The position numbers were made by a program, and so were the translations under genes. From the NCBI RefSeq assembly GCF_040096185.1, contig NZ_JBBMFF010000261.1, positions 1 to 35,131 of the forward strand: a DNA stretch of 35,131 nt, given 5' to 3'. A model generated the notes under the pieces. It ran no database searches. It saw nothing but the letters and a program-made list of their open reading frames with translations, and had not been told where the DNA came from. How positions within the stretch are numbered: position 1 is the stretch's first letter; every line of letters starts with the position of its first letter. This DNA comes from JAZOXB01 sp040096185. Lineage in GTDB: Bacteria > Bacillota > Clostridia > Oscillospirales > Oscillospiraceae. Positions 6,596-14,538 of the stretch are shown here, piece after piece.

Positions 6596-8638
6596 TCAAC
6601 GTTTGTCTGCCTCGGTGGCTGTGGATGTTGCCTTAAAACGCTCTCTTGCAGCAATGATTCCAAGCGTCAATGAGGTATCCCGGCAGAGCTTTCGTGTATC
6701 CCCGGGCACATCTTCCATCACACACAGCCGCCACAAAATTGCCGAGGCATAAAGGAATGCCTCGTAGTCCCCGCGATAGGCGTCCCTCTTTGCAAGGAAA
6801 ATCGCTTCGCAAATAGGCTCCATTCGCTCCCATGTCCATGCAAGCTCACGGGATTGATACATACTCAGAATCCCGCGTTCCGTCAGACGAAGCCGAAGCA
6901 TTCCCTTCTCATCGGTGATTTTCTCCAGCCAACCGGTCTGTCGCAGGCGTTCTATGGTTTGAGCTTGATCCCTAAAGAGAATATCCGTTAGAGCATTCGT
7001 CATTCCCTTCGGAAATTCAGAGAGCGGGCACAGAACGACTGCCATTTTTGGGCTGAGTTCGACGCAGGGAGCCGATCGACTGAAGTCGATTCCGCGCAAG
7101 CGCTTCCACCGCTGTAATGTCATCCGCTTGCGCCAGCTTCGGGTCGCCATATCCACTCCCCAGATGAATTCGCCGGGAAAGTCCGGGCTATGCGCCAATC
7201 CGTCAATGTAGGAAGCCAGAATGTCTGCATCAGTATATTGTCCTGCATTCTCCATTTGAATCAGGACTTTCTCAGCCCGCTTGAGGGAAAAGCACACATC
7301 TTCCTCCGTACATTCCATCCGAACGGAAGCACCAAGGGTTAGATTACCGGTTTTCTTACGCCGAAGCCGTCCGGATTTCAACATACAATCGACGAAGGAA
7401 TGACTGTGCGGCAACAACAGCTCCAGCAGACGGAGCGGTACCTCGCCGCCCAGCTTCACGATCATTAAGGCCTCCCGCTTCACGCTTGAGACTTCCCCGA
7501 AAAGGAAGCCGCCGACTTCGGGATGCTTCGGATACTCTTCAGCAAAAAACAGCATATCCTGTACCTGCAATGCCGCTTCCAGCATCTTCGGGTCATGGCG
7601 GATCTGCTCGACAAATTGCAGCCGTCCCAGCAGGTTTCTCAAATAATAGTCTGTGCGGATGGAACCGTCGAAATCGATGAATTTGGGATCGTTCATCCGC
7701 CGGATGTGCTCCGCCAGGGTGGATTTTTGGAGGAAATACACCTCTTGACGCAGCTTGCGGCGATAGGATTTCGGCACGGACAGGACCTCGTTGGTCACAA
7801 TGCCGCAGACCTGATGCCGAGCTCCGGGACCGAGAACCCGAATCTTCTTGGAATTCATGGAAAAGCCTTCCGCTTTCAGTGTCGCCCGGACAAAGCGAAG
7901 AAGTCCGGCAATATCCATCCGGTCTGCGGAGAAGGTCAGATCGTCGCTGTAGCGCGTATAGATGATCCCTCGCTCGTCGCAGTAGGCGCAGACAATCTCG
8001 TCAAACCGCCCCATCACAAGATTGGCAAGCGCCGGAGAAGAGGGAGCGCCCTGCGGCAGATGTCCACGGAGCGTGCAGAGCTTGGCCAGCAGGGTTGCCA
8101 CAGGCTTGTCATAGCCTGCCTCGGCAAACACTCCGTAGACCTTCCCGTAGGAAACCGTTTCAAAGAAATGGGAAATGTCTGCCTTGACCATCTGCTTTTT
8201 CCCTACGTGTGGAACGGCGTTGTCCTTGAGACACACGCCCTTTCGGTAAGCAAAGCTCACAGAGCTGACCTCCTGCCTCTCCAAAATGTTGCGGAGGATC
8301 CAGCGCTGGAGCTTCATCAGTGTGGGGTGGGGTGTGGAGATTTTTCTGCATTTTTCACTCCGCGAACGGTCAAAGAGCGTGCGCTCGGAATAAAAAGCTC
8401 CCGTGTCATTGCTGATTTTCAGCGTCTGTCGGAGACGATAAGAATAGTCCGTCTCATCCTGAGGCTGAAATGCCAGCAGCACAAAAATCTGCACCGAGGG
8501 AATATAAGGAATCTCCCTGTGCGGAGCGTTCAAATACGCCTCGGGCGTTGCCCAAGCCTTTCCTTTCTGTGCCTCTCGATGGAGAACTGCCAGATCCACG
8601 GCATTGCAGTTCACTTGCCCATTCTTTTTGTATTGCAT
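6596..8638 (-). CDS. Retron-like reverse transcriptase with about 370-residue C-terminal extension
   Basis: A 680-residue protein. ATG 8638 is chosen because AAGGAGG lies 7 bases upstream. The RT core is complete: VKADISHFFETV holds the first catalytic Asp (D154), LPQGAPSSPALANLV (194-208) is the retron/group II-type motif, YSDD (230-233) is the active site, and VCGIVTNEVLSVPKSYRRKL (277-296) matches the retron VTGLVVN-V...RKLR region bound to the msr. Residues 1-90 are an N-terminal region. Residues about 305-680 are far longer than a normal thumb; around 560-620 there is a winged-helix-like stretch (NALTDILFRDQAQTIERLRQ, TGWLEKI). No group II maturase/HNH or DGR-type features are seen. It follows the M50 gene by 63 bases and probably copies the structured RNA at 9735-9868. 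Confidence 0.85.
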   Translation of the reverse strand: MQYKKNGQVNCNAVDLAVLHREAQKGKAWATPEAYLNAPHREIPYIPSVQIFVLLAFQPQDETDYSYRLRQTLKISNDTGAFYSERTLFDRSRSEKCRKISTPHPTLMKLQRWILRNILERQEVSSVSFAYRKGVCLKDNAVPHVGKKQMVKADISHFFETVSYGKVYGVFAEAGYDKPVATLLAKLCTLRGHLPQGAPSSPALANLVMGRFDEIVCAYCDERGIIYTRYSDDLTFSADRMDIAGLLRFVRATLKAEGFSMNSKKIRVLGPGARHQVCGIVTNEVLSVPKSYRRKLRQEVYFLQKSTLAEHIRRMNDPKFIDFDGSIRTDYYLRNLLGRLQFVEQIRHDPKMLEAALQVQDMLFFAEEYPKHPEVGGFLFGEVSSVKREALMIVKLGGEVPLRLLELLLPHSHSFVDCMLKSGRLRRKKTGNLTLGASVRMECTEEDVCFSLKRAEKVLIQMENAGQYTDADILASYIDGLAHSPDFPGEFIWGVDMATRSWRKRMTLQRWKRLRGIDFSRSAPCVELSPKMAVVLCPLSEFPKGMTNALTDILFRDQAQTIERLRQTGWLEKITDEKGMLRLRLTERGILSMYQSRELAWTWERMEPICEAIFLAKRDAYRGDYEAFLYASAILWRLCVMEDVPGDTRKLCRDTSLTLGIIAARERFKATSTATEADKR

Positions 8639-8701
8639 TTCTCTTCCTCCTTCACGTTTGTCTTTCGCGGAATGCACATCAAAGTGGCTGGGCAGACCAA
8701 A

Positions 8702-9697
8702 TCAACCAACAAGTTCAATCAGTTCAATGATTGCTTTAGCATCTAAAATCAGGCTGTAACCCATGTACACAATCAGACCGGAAAGTGTCAAAGTGCCAAA
8801 GGTTGCAAGGCCAATGCAGAGCCAGCCCGTCCAACCGGAGTGTGCGAGGCGTCTCCGGTTTCTCTTTGAAAAAACATTCAGCATAAACAAGAGGTAATTA
8901 TCAATGCCGAGCGCGATCCCCAACGTCTTGCCGCCGTCCAGAAGCGGTGCAGGCATAAGGTTCAGAATGGCCATGTAGAGATTGCATTCTGCAAGCCAAT
9001 CATATATCTCAGCGTGCGGACTGCCTGTGCAGGCCAGCAGGAAGAAAACTCCGGAAAGCAGAAAATTTACTTCGATCCCCGCTAAGAAAAGCTGCGCCTT
9101 GTGCCGTCGGATTCTGACTCTGTTGTCTTGCTTGAAGGATACATACGCCCCCAGGGGGATCACGCGAAATAGCAACAGAAGTCCGGCATTTGAAACGTAA
9201 TACCGATATGCAACCGCCGCTGAAAAATGTCCGAATTCATGGGCGGAGATTGACAGGGAAAACAGCAGATAGAAAAGAGCTATATCAAAATAATCGAGGT
9301 CGCCGAAAATGGGCTTGTACGTCATATAACGAGCAATGCCAAAAGCAAAGAGAACGACTGCGGCAAAGGGCAGAAGCAAGTTGAAAATGCCTGCAAAGGT
9401 GCGGAGGCTCTTCACGCGGTTCGCCACGGGAAAGAGGATGAAGCGCCCGACGATAAAGCCGTGGTAGCGTTTGGTGGTGATCAAATTGAGGCCCTTTAAT
9501 CGGCGAAGAACTGCTGCAAGTTGCTGGGAAGAAAGTCCGGGAAAAGCCTGAGAAAGGTTCGTTTTTCCGTCAGCGGAGGAAAGAACCTCGTATTCCACCG
9601 GCGTAAGCTCCACCCGGTCCCCAACGGATTCGGCATAGTATATATCGCGCTGCGCGTCATAATGCAGAAGAACCGTTTCATCGATCATCGGCTTCAT
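8702..9697 (-). CDS. M50-family (site-2-type) membrane metalloprotease with PqqD/winged-helix-like N-terminus
   Basis: A 331-residue protein. ATG 9697 is chosen for the GAGGTGA site just upstream; the longer ORF to 9850 runs through the structured RNA and is not credible. Residues 1-80 resemble the PqqD-like/winged-helix leader of RiPP-associated proteases (LTPVEYEVLSSADGKTNLSQ, LKGLNLITTKR). Membrane segments follow, with the zinc site HEFGH (153-157) in a helix and the second M50 motif PAPLLDGGK (249-257), where Asp254 is the third ligand. Such enzymes cut substrates within or near the membrane. Lying between the structured RNA and the RT in one operon, it could be the retron's effector, or it could process a partner. 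Neither is shown by the sequence. Confidence 0.8.
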   Translation of the reverse strand: MKPMIDETVLLHYDAQRDIYYAESVGDRVELTPVEYEVLSSADGKTNLSQAFPGLSSQQLAAVLRRLKGLNLITTKRYHGFIVGRFILFPVANRVKSLRTFAGIFNLLLPFAAVVLFAFGIARYMTYKPIFGDLDYFDIALFYLLFSLSISAHEFGHFSAAVAYRYYVSNAGLLLLFRVIPLGAYVSFKQDNRVRIRRHKAQLFLAGIEVNFLLSGVFFLLACTGSPHAEIYDWLAECNLYMAILNLMPAPLLDGGKTLGIALGIDNYLLFMLNVFSKRNRRRLAHSGWTGWLCIGLATFGTLTLSGLIVYMGYSLILDAKAIIELIELVG

Positions 9698-9734
9698 TTG
9701 GGCTTCACCTCGGCTCCGTTTGAAGATAAAAATA

Positions 9735-9868
9735 GAAAGTGACAGAAGTACAGGCGCATGATCCGGCGTGCGGGAAACCGCACGCGTCTCGGGCAAGGTG
9801 GAACGGAGTGCGACTCGCACTCCTGTTTTTTCGCAGCGAAAAAACAACAAGCTACTTCTGCCACTTTC
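9735..9868 (-). ncRNA. Putative retron msr-msd RNA
   Basis: On the minus strand the RNA opens with GAAAGTGGCAGAAGTA (9868-9853) and closes with TACTTCTGTCACTTTC (9750-9735). These pair over 16 bp with a single G-U. G-C follows the first arm directly (AGTA-G-C), matching the conserved AGC whose G is the branch point after a1 in retrons. Between the arms are three perfect hairpins: 9845-9837/9833-9825 (9 bp, 3-nt loop), 9823-9816/9812-9805 (8 bp) and 9785-9778/9773-9766 (8 bp, 4-nt loop). It starts about 5 nt after the predicted transcription start and precedes the M50 and RT genes. The msd would be short, near 9751-9800. No sequence family was matched. Confidence 0.7.
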
Positions 9869-9879
9869 GTGGTTACTAA

Positions 9880-9907
9880 ATTCTACCGCAACTCAGAAAA
9901 ATATCAA
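9880..9907 (-). promoter_or_regulatory. Promoter of the retron-like operon
   Basis: The minus strand has TTGATA (9907-9902), a 16-base spacer and TAGAAT (9885-9880). The predicted start is near 9873, a few bases before the first arm of the structured RNA. This position suggests that the promoter's primary product is the RNA, with the M50-RT operon downstream on the same transcript. A CCAC-GAAA-GTGG mini-hairpin (9873-9862) at the 5' end could compete with the long stem. Confidence 0.65.
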
Positions 9908-9951
9908 GTGGCAAACTCAAACAAAAACTGCCATATAATTTGTTGAAAACG

Positions 9952-12816
9952 TCAAAAGCGGGTCAAATCGCCTTCTTCATCTTCGTTGATCTGATTGAGC
10001 AGAGAAAGCAGCCCGGCTCCCTGCGTGGTGCTTTCCCGTTCCCGTTCCACTTCACGGGCAAGCGCTTGCAGGTCGGGGTCACTGCGCAGTCGGGCGGACG
10101 CGTATCGCAAAATGTTGCCGCAGCACATAATCGCCAGCCGCAGCATTACGGGATCGTCATCGTACCCCAATGCCAGCACCGTCGTTGCCGCAAGGCTATC
10201 TCTACACATAACTGTATACAGGAATCCGGGATCGTCATAAAACAGCACAGCATTGCGGCTGGAGAAAATCCTGCGACCGCATTGCTTCTCCAGGTATTCC
10301 TCGTCCGGTGTTCCGCTGCCGAAATAACACCGTTCGCTGTCGTCAGCGCACTGGCCCCGGTGCATTTCACCCTCGGCAAAACAACGTGACATATACCGTT
10401 CCTGCTCAGGAAACAACGCCCGCAGCTCGTCAAGAAGTTCGCCTTCAAAGACTTCAGATAGGCGGATCACACACCAAGGTGTATTCAGAAGCGGCGCTGC
10501 TTCACGCAGAAGCGCCTGTGCGATTTCCGGCTTCTTCGCGCGTGCGGCGCGTAAAACTCCTACACCGACCCTGGGAATGCTGAGCAAAGCCTCCAGATAT
10601 CCCGCAATTCCGACCCGCGAATCCGACCATGTCGGCACACCAGCTGCGAAGGTGTCGGCGCGTTCTGTGCGGTCGAGCACCTCCCGGTACCTGCGATAAA
10701 AGGCAAGCGCAGACTGCGGCGTTCCGTAGAGACAGTGAAGCTCAAAAACAGAAACAATGGCGAAGCTGCTTTGAACCGGTAACGTTATCTTGCATTTTAC
10801 CAGAAGCTGTGCAGCGATCTCCGGCCGGAAGGAACGGTATTTCTGCGCCGGGCAATCCCGCACCATTCGAACGAAGTAGAGCTGTTCGAGAAGCTCCGAC
10901 TCCTGTGAAACGATATTGCAATCGATGCTGCCGCTGCTCAACGCAGTAGCCAAGGTGTAAAGCTCCTGGCAGCGCGCAATGTGCAGAGGCGTCGGAAGAT
11001 AGGACCGGGGCAGTTCGCCACAAACAGCGCGCCTTTTATGAACGGAAGGGACATCCGGCAGCTGCAAGATGTCGTTGACAATCATGCTCAGAAGTGCCGC
11101 ATCCTCGTTGCTCCAAGGCTTCTTAGCGTGAAAGTATGTAACGCAAAGGTCAATGTGCCGCCGGTAGATCTCTCCCACAGAAAAGCCCGACAAAAGGATA
11201 TAGGCGGTGAAATGCAGCGCGGCCGCTGCCGGTTCGTCGGCCGCTTCGGAAAAACGTCGGTGCGCTTCGGCAGCGAGCGCGGTGCCGGTATACTGTTTCC
11301 CCCAACACATGGTTTCCGTATTGATTGGGAACAGAGACAGCAGCTTCCATCCTGCTGCTTTGAATTCTTCTGATTCCGCCATCTGTATCGCAAAACGGAA
11401 CAGGTCAATCGTTTGTAAGGCTTGTTGAGAAATGCACCCTCCCAGCACCATATCAAAAATGGCATCTACATAATGCTCGCAGAAGGGGGTTGCCGTAAGG
11501 CACTCCAAGAGCTTACTGACGACTTCTGCGCTGACTCTGCCGAGATGTTTTCTGGCGATATTCAGATGATAGTCCTGCGTATACTTTTCTCTGGCATAAT
11601 ACCGGAGAAAACAGGCTCCCAAGAGCTGTTCTGCGCGGTTCTCCGAAAAAAGAAGCTTTTGCGCCAGTGCTTCCGGAGCTATGCGTGTTCTTTGGCACGC
11701 CGCCGCTTGAACGACAACAGCTGCCATGCAAAGCCCCGGCTTTTCGCAGAAAACACTCTGCCGGAAAGCATCCGTGATCGCGTGAAATACATTTTCACTG
11801 TTGGGGTGCTTCTCCAGAAGCAAGTCCACCTCCGGAGAGCTTAGCTCACCATCGAATGCCAAACAGCACGCTGCCAGAACATCCTCTGGCAGCTCATGCT
11901 CCAATGCCAGCTCCTGAAGCAGTACGCGATAAACATCAGGCGCTTCCAACAGAAAGCGGACCAGCGAAGCAATCTGCTCGTTGCTCATCAGCGGCAGAAT
12001 GTCATCCAGCCAGAGGAACAGACGATGGACGATAATGGCTTCGGCGCTCTTTTCCCGCTCCAAAAGGCGGGATGTGCCGTCTAACAGAAACGGTACTGCA
12101 AGGATTGCAGCAACCGCCGGAATCTGGAATCTTACCGGATCATCCCCAAGCTCAGCCTTGCCGACAGTAAGCAGACCGAGACTTTTGGCAAGCAGCACCG
12201 CCTTGACGATGTGTTCTGCGTCTGCATCGCTGTATTCAAAGAAATCGATCACCGGAGCCTCAAAATCGAGAAGGCTTTCCTGCTGCGGAAACAGCGTGCT
12301 GGCATAGCGGCCCAACGTTTGCGTGAAGTCCGCGAGAAAGACATCGTCTGTCAGCAGGCGAAGGATTTCATCCCTGCGTTCGTTCTCAAAAAGTGCCTGC
12401 AGCCCGTCTGCCTGCGCATCCGCGCTCATGAAGTTCAAGCTGCCTTCCAGTTTGTCGGAGAGGACATAAGCAACCCGCTGTCTTGCTCCGTCCTGTTGGA
12501 GAATACACCAGGTAAGCTCTGCCTGCTCTCTGCCGGGTTCAAAAATGGTCAGCGCATCGGTTGGCAACCTTTTGCTCTCAGTGAGTGCATAGATCGTACC
12601 GTTTCCCGCGACCAGCGTGCATTGCCGAAGGGAATAAACCTGCCCGTTCGAATCAGGAAATTTACGGTCTGCAATGGCGGCATAAGTCGGATTTTCCAGC
12701 AGACGTGCAAAGGACAACGGGCAATCCAAAAATCTATCGTAAAGGCAGCGGAAAATACGACGATAAATTGCAGCCTGTAAGGGTGTAGGACGAATATGGC
12801 AGTTGTTAGAATCCAT
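9952..12816 (-). CDS. 954-residue helical-repeat protein of unknown function
   Basis: The start at ATG 12816 has AAGGAGG 8 bases upstream. The protein is cytoplasmic, with no signal peptide or clear TM segment, and is almost wholly alpha-helical by composition, with many leucine/alanine-rich segments of 30-40 residues such as EDVLAACCLAFDGELSSPEV and SNENVFHAITDAFRQ-like stretches; this suggests an alpha-solenoid (HEAT/TPR-like) scaffold. I see no nucleotide-binding or nuclease motif. The first 130 residues look more globular (VYSLRQCTLVAGNGTIYALT). It runs in the same direction as the retron-like operon and ends 83 bases before the structured RNA, but that RNA has its own promoter. It may be a partner of the system or simply a neighbour. 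Confidence 0.6.
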   Translation of the reverse strand: MDSNNCHIRPTPLQAAIYRRIFRCLYDRFLDCPLSFARLLENPTYAAIADRKFPDSNGQVYSLRQCTLVAGNGTIYALTESKRLPTDALTIFEPGREQAELTWCILQQDGARQRVAYVLSDKLEGSLNFMSADAQADGLQALFENERRDEILRLLTDDVFLADFTQTLGRYASTLFPQQESLLDFEAPVIDFFEYSDADAEHIVKAVLLAKSLGLLTVGKAELGDDPVRFQIPAVAAILAVPFLLDGTSRLLEREKSAEAIIVHRLFLWLDDILPLMSNEQIASLVRFLLEAPDVYRVLLQELALEHELPEDVLAACCLAFDGELSSPEVDLLLEKHPNSENVFHAITDAFRQSVFCEKPGLCMAAVVVQAAACQRTRIAPEALAQKLLFSENRAEQLLGACFLRYYAREKYTQDYHLNIARKHLGRVSAEVVSKLLECLTATPFCEHYVDAIFDMVLGGCISQQALQTIDLFRFAIQMAESEEFKAAGWKLLSLFPINTETMCWGKQYTGTALAAEAHRRFSEAADEPAAAALHFTAYILLSGFSVGEIYRRHIDLCVTYFHAKKPWSNEDAALLSMIVNDILQLPDVPSVHKRRAVCGELPRSYLPTPLHIARCQELYTLATALSSGSIDCNIVSQESELLEQLYFVRMVRDCPAQKYRSFRPEIAAQLLVKCKITLPVQSSFAIVSVFELHCLYGTPQSALAFYRRYREVLDRTERADTFAAGVPTWSDSRVGIAGYLEALLSIPRVGVGVLRAARAKKPEIAQALLREAAPLLNTPWCVIRLSEVFEGELLDELRALFPEQERYMSRCFAEGEMHRGQCADDSERCYFGSGTPDEEYLEKQCGRRIFSSRNAVLFYDDPGFLYTVMCRDSLAATTVLALGYDDDPVMLRLAIMCCGNILRYASARLRSDPDLQALAREVERERESTTQGAGLLSLLNQINEDEEGDLTRF

Positions 12817-12920
12817 GAAAATACCTCCTTCGATTCAAGCTGAGCGGCGCTGCCGACACCTTCTCATAATATGAGTCGCGCTGGAAGATGGACGAATTGC
12901 CTTATTTACCTTCCGATGTT

Positions 12921-14345
12921 TTACCATGTCGGCCCTACACCGGCATCGTTCAGCCCAAAAAAGACATGGGCTTTATTTGTGCGATCTGTTCCTAAATGAT
13001 AGTGGTAGAAATATGTGGTGATATCCTTAGAGGGGCGTGCTTTATCTCGCTCCATAATTGCTGCACCATACATTGCGGCCAGTAATAGTGCTTCATCTTC
13101 ATTTGCGGTGTAGACATCACAGCCTGTAAGCTGAACATACAGAAAGGCCTCTGCTCGATCCATGCAGTAGTTGTCGAGATACTTTAGACCACCCGGGAAA
13201 CGACTCACTCTGCGGAAAGAAGAATCTGAACATGTATTTTTGGCCCGGCCACGCAAATAGTCAACAAAATCGGCCTCGGTCACTGCGGCGCTTATCTCTG
13301 CCGTTTCCGGGATTGGATAATCGTTTGCGACACACAGTGCTATGACAGCAATTACAGCAAAGGCAATGTCGCCAATTGGCAACGGCCCGTCTGCAGCGGC
13401 AAGAGGCAATGCAAGAGTTAGCGATCCCATAACTTTGGTAGCCTCGCCTATACTTTTTCCATTGCTGGCTTTGGCAGTCACCATCCCGCAATTACAGACA
13501 CCGTATATGACTCCGTTAATGTGTAACTCCTGTTCGTTATGCTTGTGAACAGAAACGTTACCGCTGTATATATACCCGGTTTCACCATCTAGGTCCACCT
13601 TGTACCATTTGCGAAAGCTGCCGTTCCGGCAAGATCCCGATGAAGCAAGAACGGCAGCATCTGAACAGCGGGCAATAACAGCATACTTGGAACCGGCACC
13701 GGAACGAATTGGAGCATTGCTTTTTTTGACATCAAGCAGCACTGATGCTGATGACAAATCTCCAACATTTCCGGTCAGGGTAAGAGCGGTATCAGAATGG
13801 TCAGTGACGGATGATAATACCCCTGCTTCAGGCCGGCAAAGACGGTTGCTCTTTAGTAAGTCAAGCATATACAAGTTTTGCTCAGCTGAACCGGCGTAAT
13901 CCTCTATACCGTTTGCCTCCGCAATTTTGCATCGGAAGTTGAAAGAAGCATCGACTCCGATGCTATTAAGCGCATCAACAATTGATGTGAAGTTTTCTTC
14001 GCAAGCGGGGTAGTAGGGACTGTCAGGAACATCTTGGTTATAAGAGATTTTTGATTTCCCGTTCGGATCAATAAGGATTCCCGCACGGAGCTTTTCAAGC
14101 ATTTCAGTATTTTGGGATGCGGTTCCAGTGTAGCCGGGAATACCGTTCGCCGCAGCAATCCTTTCTCTATTTTGATAGGACGGATCAATACCCAAGGACC
14201 GCAAGGCATCCACAATGGATGAAGAATTCCCCGTATACGCTGTGTAATGTACCTCGTTGGAGGCGCTTGCGGCAGGAATCATTCCAATCATGAGCGTGAG
14301 GATGAGAAGGATTGAAGTCAACCGCAGAATCGTAACCTTTTTCAT
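12921..14345 (-). CDS. Secreted SH3b protein with paired N-terminal repeats and possible polymorphic-toxin-like C-terminus
   Basis: A 474-residue protein. The start is ATG 14345, because the predicted transcription start (near 14373) excludes the longer ORF. Residues 1-28 are a signal peptide (MKKVTILRLTSILLILTLMI, then AASA before SN). Two 50-residue repeats follow (about 41-92 and 120-170; cores SIVDALRSLGIDPSYQNRER and SIVDALNSIGVDASFNFRCK, each with ANGI..Y.G.A.QN..ML). Then comes a bacterial SH3 domain (APIRSGAGSKYAVIARC ... GYIYSGNV), which would bind peptidoglycan. After that a hydrophobic stretch beginning ADGPLPIGDIAFAVIAVIAL resembles the pre-toxin segment of Clostridia polymorphic toxins. 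The last 110 residues end with YFYHYHLGTDRTNKAHVFFG, a histidine-containing motif that could be catalytic. Toxin function is a guess; no immunity gene is recognised. Confidence 0.65.
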   Translation of the reverse strand: MKKVTILRLTSILLILTLMIGMIPAASASNEVHYTAYTGNSSSIVDALRSLGIDPSYQNRERIAAANGIPGYTGTASQNTEMLEKLRAGILIDPNGKSKISYNQDVPDSPYYPACEENFTSIVDALNSIGVDASFNFRCKIAEANGIEDYAGSAEQNLYMLDLLKSNRLCRPEAGVLSSVTDHSDTALTLTGNVGDLSSASVLLDVKKSNAPIRSGAGSKYAVIARCSDAAVLASSGSCRNGSFRKWYKVDLDGETGYIYSGNVSVHKHNEQELHINGVIYGVCNCGMVTAKASNGKSIGEATKVMGSLTLALPLAAADGPLPIGDIAFAVIAVIALCVANDYPIPETAEISAAVTEADFVDYLRGRAKNTCSDSSFRRVSRFPGGLKYLDNYCMDRAEAFLYVQLTGCDVYTANEDEALLLAAMYGAAIMERDKARPSKDITTYFYHYHLGTDRTNKAHVFFGLNDAGVGPTW

Positions 14346-14379
14346 AGTGTCAACACTCCTTTTTTCAAGTTCCACATTC

Positions 14380-14408
14380 ATCATAGCACCGCACAATCAC
14401 CCCGTCAA
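14380..14408 (-). promoter_or_regulatory. Promoter of the secreted SH3b protein gene
   Basis: The minus strand has TTGACG (14408-14403), a 17-base spacer and TATGAT (14385-14380), close to consensus. The predicted start near 14373 lies downstream of the first ATG of the long ORF (14396), which decides for the start at 14345. Confidence 0.7.
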
Positions 14409-14467
14409 GTACTTCTGGGAATTTTGATATAAATTTCTGGAATTTAAGTCAAAAGACCGGGAAGCTG

Positions 14468-14496
14468 TTGACATTTCGGGTACGCCATTATATAAT
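14468..14496 (+). promoter_or_regulatory. Consensus promoter of the Sel1-like protein gene
   Basis: TTGACA (14468-14473), exactly 17 bases, then TATAAT (14491-14496): a perfect housekeeping-sigma promoter. Transcription should begin near 14503, so the in-frame TTG at 14500 cannot be the start codon. It diverges from the promoter at 14380-14408, and the two -35 boxes are about 60 bases apart. Confidence 0.85.
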
Positions 14497-14538
14497 GAGT
14501 TGGCTAAACTAAAAAGAGGCCGGCGCTTGGAGGAAGAT

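Noticed and set aside
6596..8638. Diversity-generating retroelement
   Set aside because: The RT motif is LPQGAPSSP with a VTG-like region, not the DGR-type motif, and I saw no template/variable repeat pair with A-specific differences nearby.
6596..8638. Group II intron maturase
   Set aside because: No maturase X domain or HNH motif is visible, and I found no domain V-like hairpin or intron ends around the gene; it lies in frame in an operon.
9700..9850. N-terminal extension of the M50 protease to 9850
   Set aside because: It would translate through the hairpins and arm of the structured RNA, and ATG 9697 has its own ribosome-binding site.
9735..9868. MITE or IS relic instead of an RNA gene
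   Set aside because: The flanks show no target duplication, and the promoter start, branch-like AGC and position before the RT are better explained by a functional RNA. This is not fully excluded.
14500..14538. TTG start for the Sel1-like protein
   Set aside because: It lies upstream of the predicted transcription start of a perfect promoter, and ATG 14539 has a good ribosome-binding site.
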